6,976 nt of DNA, from positions 1 to 6,976 of the forward strand of contig DATJXG010000295.1 in NCBI GenBank assembly GCA_035500455.1. The letters run 5' to 3'. Source of the DNA: DATJXG01 sp035500455 (GTDB lineage Bacteria; Acidobacteriota; Terriglobia; Terriglobales; Acidobacteriaceae). Below the pieces are notes generated by a model. That model saw nothing but the letters and a program-made list of their open reading frames with translations, was not told where the DNA came from and made no database searches. Positions 5,632-6,976 of this stretch are shown one piece after another (within the stretch, counting starts at the first letter, position 1; each line of letters starts with the position of its first letter). The translations under genes and the position numbers were made by a program.

Positions 5632-5637
5632 TATATT
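5632..5637 (+). promoter_or_regulatory. -10 box placing the NUDIX transcript start at its ATG (leaderless)
   Basis: TATATT (five of six to TATAAT) ends six bases before ATG 5644. No convincing -35 hexamer is found 16-19 bp upstream, and no Shine-Dalgarno sequence precedes either possible start. The arrangement matches that of nadE (six-base gap) and DUF2520 (seven-base gap). Confidence 0.42.
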
Positions 5638-5643
5638 GATTGC

Positions 5644-6216
5644 ATGCCCAAATCAAACCGCAAAGCGCGTATCGTCTCCTCCCGGGTGGTGTATCGCGGT
5701 CCGGCTTTCTGGGTCACGACCGACCACGTGATCGAACCCAGCGGCGTGCGCGCGCGCCGCGACATCGTTCGCCACACCGGGTCGGTGGTGATCCTGGCAG
5801 TGGATGGGCCTGCCTCGCAGCCGCAAGTTCTGCTGGAACGGCAGTATCGCCACGCCGCCGGGCAGCAACTGTGGGAGCTTCCCGCAGGCCGGATTGATGA
5901 AGGCGAAAAACCGCTGGCGGCCGCCAAGCGCGAACTGCGGGAAGAAACCGGCTACTCGGCGCGGCAGTGGAAACGGATTCTCTACTTCTATGCCAGCCCG
6001 GGATTTGTGGCCGAACCGATGTCTGTATTTCTCGCCACCGGCCTGACCGCCGGCCAAGCCCAGCCTGAGGCTGACGAGGTGATTTACCAGCGTTTTGTGC
6101 CCCTGGCCGCCGCCGTCGAGATGGTTCTGCGGGGCAAGATTCGCGACGCCAAAACCATCGCTTCCATCCTGTGGCTGGCAGTGAAGCCCAAAGCAGGAAA
6201 ACCGCGCCGGCCATGA
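5644..6216 (+). CDS. NUDIX hydrolase, ADP-ribose pyrophosphatase type
   Basis: A 190-aa cytoplasmic hydrolase. The NUDIX box is complete at 82-104: G82, E88, R96-E-L-R-E-E101 and T-G-Y104, fitting G-x5-E-x7-R-E-U-x-E-E-x-G-U; the glutamates bind the catalytic Mg2+. Proline 119 (ASPGF) lies 15 residues past the box, and SPGFVAEP (118-125) follows; a proline at this distance is the known marker of ADP-ribose pyrophosphatases. Residues 10-55 (IVSSRVVYRG....RDIVRHTGSVVILAV) and the LLERQYRHAAGQQLWELPAG stretch (63-82) are also typical of that subfamily. Predicted reaction: ADP-ribose to AMP and ribose 5-phosphate; related substrates are possible. ATG 5644 is chosen over 5596, which would add 16 residues without family resemblance and would contain the TATATT box. 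The C-terminus is Lys/Arg/Pro-rich. It is divergent from the DUF2520 gene. Confidence 0.93.
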   Translation: MPKSNRKARIVSSRVVYRGPAFWVTTDHVIEPSGVRARRDIVRHTGSVVILAVDGPASQPQVLLERQYRHAAGQQLWELPAGRIDEGEKPLAAAKRELREETGYSARQWKRILYFYASPGFVAEPMSVFLATGLTAGQAQPEADEVIYQRFVPLAAAVEMVLRGKIRDAKTIASILWLAVKPKAGKPRRP

Positions 6217-6236
6217 CTTTCGTGCCCCGGTTTCCC

Positions 6237-6251
6237 TTGACATCCCCCCCC
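6237..6251 (+). promoter_or_regulatory. TTGACA box followed by a C8 tract upstream of the cold-shock gene
   Basis: A perfect -35 hexamer TTGACA (6237-6242) is followed by T and eight C residues (6244-6251). The best -10 partner is CACAAT (6262-6267, four of six) at a 19-bp spacing, which is longer than optimal. It could be a second, weaker promoter for the cold-shock gene whose spacing would change with the length of the C tract. Confidence 0.3.
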
Positions 6252-6270
6252 TGCTAAGTCGCACAATTGC

Positions 6271-6280
6271 ACCAATTGGT
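6271..6280. promoter_or_regulatory. Palindrome ACCAATTGGT overlapping the cold-shock -35 box
   Basis: A perfect 10-bp palindrome whose right half contains the first five bases of the TTGGTA -35 box. A second CAATTG occurs nine bases earlier at 6264-6269. Position and symmetry suggest a regulator-binding site; no regulator can be named. Confidence 0.35.
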
Positions 6281-6304
6281 AGGCACGGCCTCGGCGCATC
6301 TAAT
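6276..6304 (+). promoter_or_regulatory. Main candidate promoter of the cold-shock gene
   Basis: TTGGTA (6276-6281, four of six to TTGACA) and TCTAAT (6299-6304, five of six to TATAAT) are exactly 17 bp apart. Transcription is expected near 6311, giving a 27-base leader. That leader holds a small GGGT/GCCC stem-loop (6314-6325) directly before the ribosome-binding site, and is much shorter than the long thermosensing leader of E. coli cspA. Confidence 0.5.
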
Positions 6305-6337
6305 TAAGTGTAAGGGTACGTGCCCGAGGGGGAGTAA

Positions 6338-6547
6338 GTGGAACGTTTGAAAGGTACGGTTAAGTGGTTTAACAACGCGAAAGGCTACGGCTTCATAGGG
6401 CGTGATGATGGGCCGGATGTTTTCGTTCACTACAGTGCAATCACTTCTGAAGGCTACAAGAGCCTGCAGGAAGGCGATGCGGTAGAGTTCGAAATTGTCC
6501 AGGGCCAGAAGGGCCCTCAAGCCGCGAACGTTAGCAAGGCTTCTTGA
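6338..6547 (+). CDS. Cold-shock domain protein (CspA family)
   Basis: A 69-aa single-domain cold-shock protein, the normal family length. RNP1 is K15-G-Y-G-F-I20 and RNP2 is V28-F-V-H-Y32; the surrounding aromatic residues W10, F11, Y17, F19, F29, H31 and Y32 form the nucleic-acid-binding face. Family knowledge: these OB-fold proteins bind single-stranded RNA and DNA in the cytoplasm and act as RNA chaperones; many are constitutive rather than cold-induced, and the sequence does not say which applies here. The start is GTG 6338 (MERLKGTVKWF), preceded by the strong purine run GAGGGGGAG (6326-6334); no ATG is available in frame before the conserved core. Gap from the NUDIX gene is 121 bases with its own promoter, so it is probably monocistronic. 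A third heptamer array follows the stop codon. Confidence 0.95.
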   Translation: MERLKGTVKWFNNAKGYGFIGRDDGPDVFVHYSAITSEGYKSLQEGDAVEFEIVQGQKGPQAANVSKAS

Positions 6548-6561
6548 AGTTATGCTTGATG

Positions 6562-6602
6562 GGTGAATGTGCTTGGTGAATGGCGAATGATGAATGACGT
6601 TT
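6562..6602 (+). repeat. Heptamer tandem array, unit GRYGAAT
   Basis: GGTGAAT (6575-6581), GGCGAAT (6582-6588) and GATGAAT (6589-6595) are contiguous, an additional GGTGAAT lies at 6562-6568 (six bases before), and GACGTTT (6596-6602) continues the register in decayed form. The tight core starts 28 bases after the cold-shock stop codon. It has the same 7-base period as the arrays at 150, 4385 and 4603 but a different unit. Confidence 0.7.
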
Positions 6603-6638
6603 GAGGAGTGAACGGACCGGCCCCCGGTCGCATTCCTC
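6603..6638 (+). other. Two-part stem-loop downstream of the cold-shock gene
   Basis: An outer 8-bp stem GAGGAGTG (6603-6610) / CATTCCTC (6631-6638), with one G-T pair, encloses an inner perfect 6-bp stem GACCGG (6615-6620) / CCGGTC (6624-6629) with a CCC loop; the two are joined by a small AACG/G internal loop. No T-run follows on either strand. It may be a 3'-end stability element or part of a dispersed repeat. A smaller stem, GAGCCC (6691-6696) / GGGCTT (6704-6709), lies further on; from there to 6790 nothing else stands out. Confidence 0.45.
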
Positions 6639-6790
6639 CTCAGCAAGGGGTAGCACGCACCCAGATTTTCAAGCATGCAGAACCCGCTTTGAGCCCCCGC
6701 CTCGGGCTTGAGCTGGCTCTAAGGAATCCCGTTTACCCTATCGACCGTCGGCCTGTTCGGTTTCCCTCTTCCGCTTCTATCCCATCCATT

Positions 6791-6796
6791 TACAAT
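6791..6796 (+). promoter_or_regulatory. -10 box of the gene at the right edge
   Basis: TACAAT matches five of six bases of TATAAT. The best -35 candidate, TTCCGC (6769-6774) at a 16-bp spacing, is poor, which suits a promoter needing an activator. Transcription would begin near 6803, inside the palindrome at 6801-6817. Confidence 0.4.
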
Positions 6797-6800
6797 AGCT

Positions 6801-6817
6801 TTCGGAACCATTCCGAA
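6801..6817. promoter_or_regulatory. Perfect operator-like palindrome TTCGGAA-CCA-TTCCGAA
   Basis: Two perfect 7-base inverted repeats are separated by CCA. The site starts four bases after the TACAAT box and covers the predicted transcription start, the classic place for a repressor site. It could instead form a 7-bp RNA hairpin in the roughly 37-base leader, but a three-base loop is tight. No regulator can be named. Confidence 0.45.
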
Positions 6818-6839
6818 CTCCTGGTTTTGGCTCATCGTT

Positions 6840-6976
6840 ATGGCTGATCCGCTTTATCTCAGCTTGTGGTTTCCCAGCTTCGAGGCCGACGAGATGCTGC
6901 CCCATGCCCTCGCCGTCATGCGGCAATTCCCTTTTTCACCGCAGCGGCCGGGAATTACTTATCTGGCGCTGCACCC
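6840..6976 (+). CDS. Unrecognised conserved-looking protein, N-terminal 45 residues (partial, runs off right edge)
   Basis: ATG 6840 opens a frame that stays open to the window end (MADPLYLSLWFPSF..., then ADEMLPHALAVMRQFPFSP and RPGITYLALHP). There is no signal peptide and no membrane segment. The alternating hydrophobic pattern LYLSLWF and ITYLALH suggests beta strands around a helix (EMLPHALAVMRQF). I have an impression of similar acidobacterial hypothetical proteins but cannot name a family or function. No Shine-Dalgarno sequence precedes the ATG; the start is chosen because it follows a promoter and operator-like site at reasonable distance and starts the compositionally coding-like part. 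An in-frame start further upstream is not obvious. Confidence 0.7.
   Translation, partial: MADPLYLSLWFPSFEADEMLPHALAVMRQFPFSPQRPGITYLALH

Noticed and set aside
5596..5643. Longer NUDIX protein starting at ATG 5596
   Set aside because: The 16 added residues lack family resemblance, have no ribosome-binding site and would include the -10 box at 5632-5637.
1..6976. A multi-gene defence, mobile or biosynthetic system
   Set aside because: No transposase, integrase, nuclease, toxin-antitoxin pair or biosynthetic core enzyme is visible, and genes alternate strands with separate promoters. tRNA or rRNA genes were also not found.

Overview
The window looks like chromosomal DNA from a GC-rich soil bacterium of the phylum Acidobacteriota (class Terriglobia/'Acidobacteriia' most likely). 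The evidence is a secreted von Willebrand factor A (VWA) protein of the 'VWFA-related Acidobacterial domain' type, a secreted small protein of a kind I recognise from acidobacterial genomes, a cold-shock protein typical of the group, and several intergenic heptamer and palindrome repeats. The taxonomic call is an inference from protein style, not from a marker gene.

Layout. Positions 1-62 (minus) hold the first 20 codons of a glutamine-dependent NAD+ synthetase (nadE), running off the left edge. After a 300-base divergent gap come two co-oriented genes for exported proteins: a 202-aa protein of unknown function (364-972) and a 348-aa VWA protein with an intact metal-binding (MIDAS) site (1092-2138). 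Convergent to them is a 344-aa exported protein with a BamE/SmpA-like segment and a proline-rich tail (2218-3252, minus). A 338-base repeat-bearing gap with two promoters leads to a YmdB-type metallophosphodiesterase (3591-4382, plus). It faces a Rossmann/DUF2520 protein (4648-5502, minus) across a gap bracketed by two 7-bp repeat arrays. Divergent from that is an ADP-ribose-pyrophosphatase-like NUDIX hydrolase (5644-6216), followed by a cold-shock protein (6338-6547). A structured 292-base gap then leads to the first 45 codons of an unrecognised gene (6840 to the right edge).

The genes do not form one pathway. NadE and the NUDIX enzyme both touch NAD/ADP-ribose metabolism, but they lie 5.6 kb apart and are probably independent. 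Most genes look monocistronic, and nearly every gap contains its own promoter candidate.

I do not see a new multi-gene system such as a defence island, biosynthetic cluster or mobile element. The most interesting material is between the genes: (1) four separate 7-bp tandem-repeat arrays with three different unit sequences, three of them just after stop codons; (2) three genes (nadE, DUF2520, NUDIX) whose -10 hexamer lies exactly 6-7 nt before the start codon with no usable Shine-Dalgarno sequence, suggesting leaderless mRNAs, while the exported proteins and the cold-shock gene have normal ribosome-binding sites; (3) a perfect 17-bp operator-like palindrome at the predicted transcription start of the last gene; and (4) a 10-bp palindrome overlapping the -35 box of the cold-shock gene.
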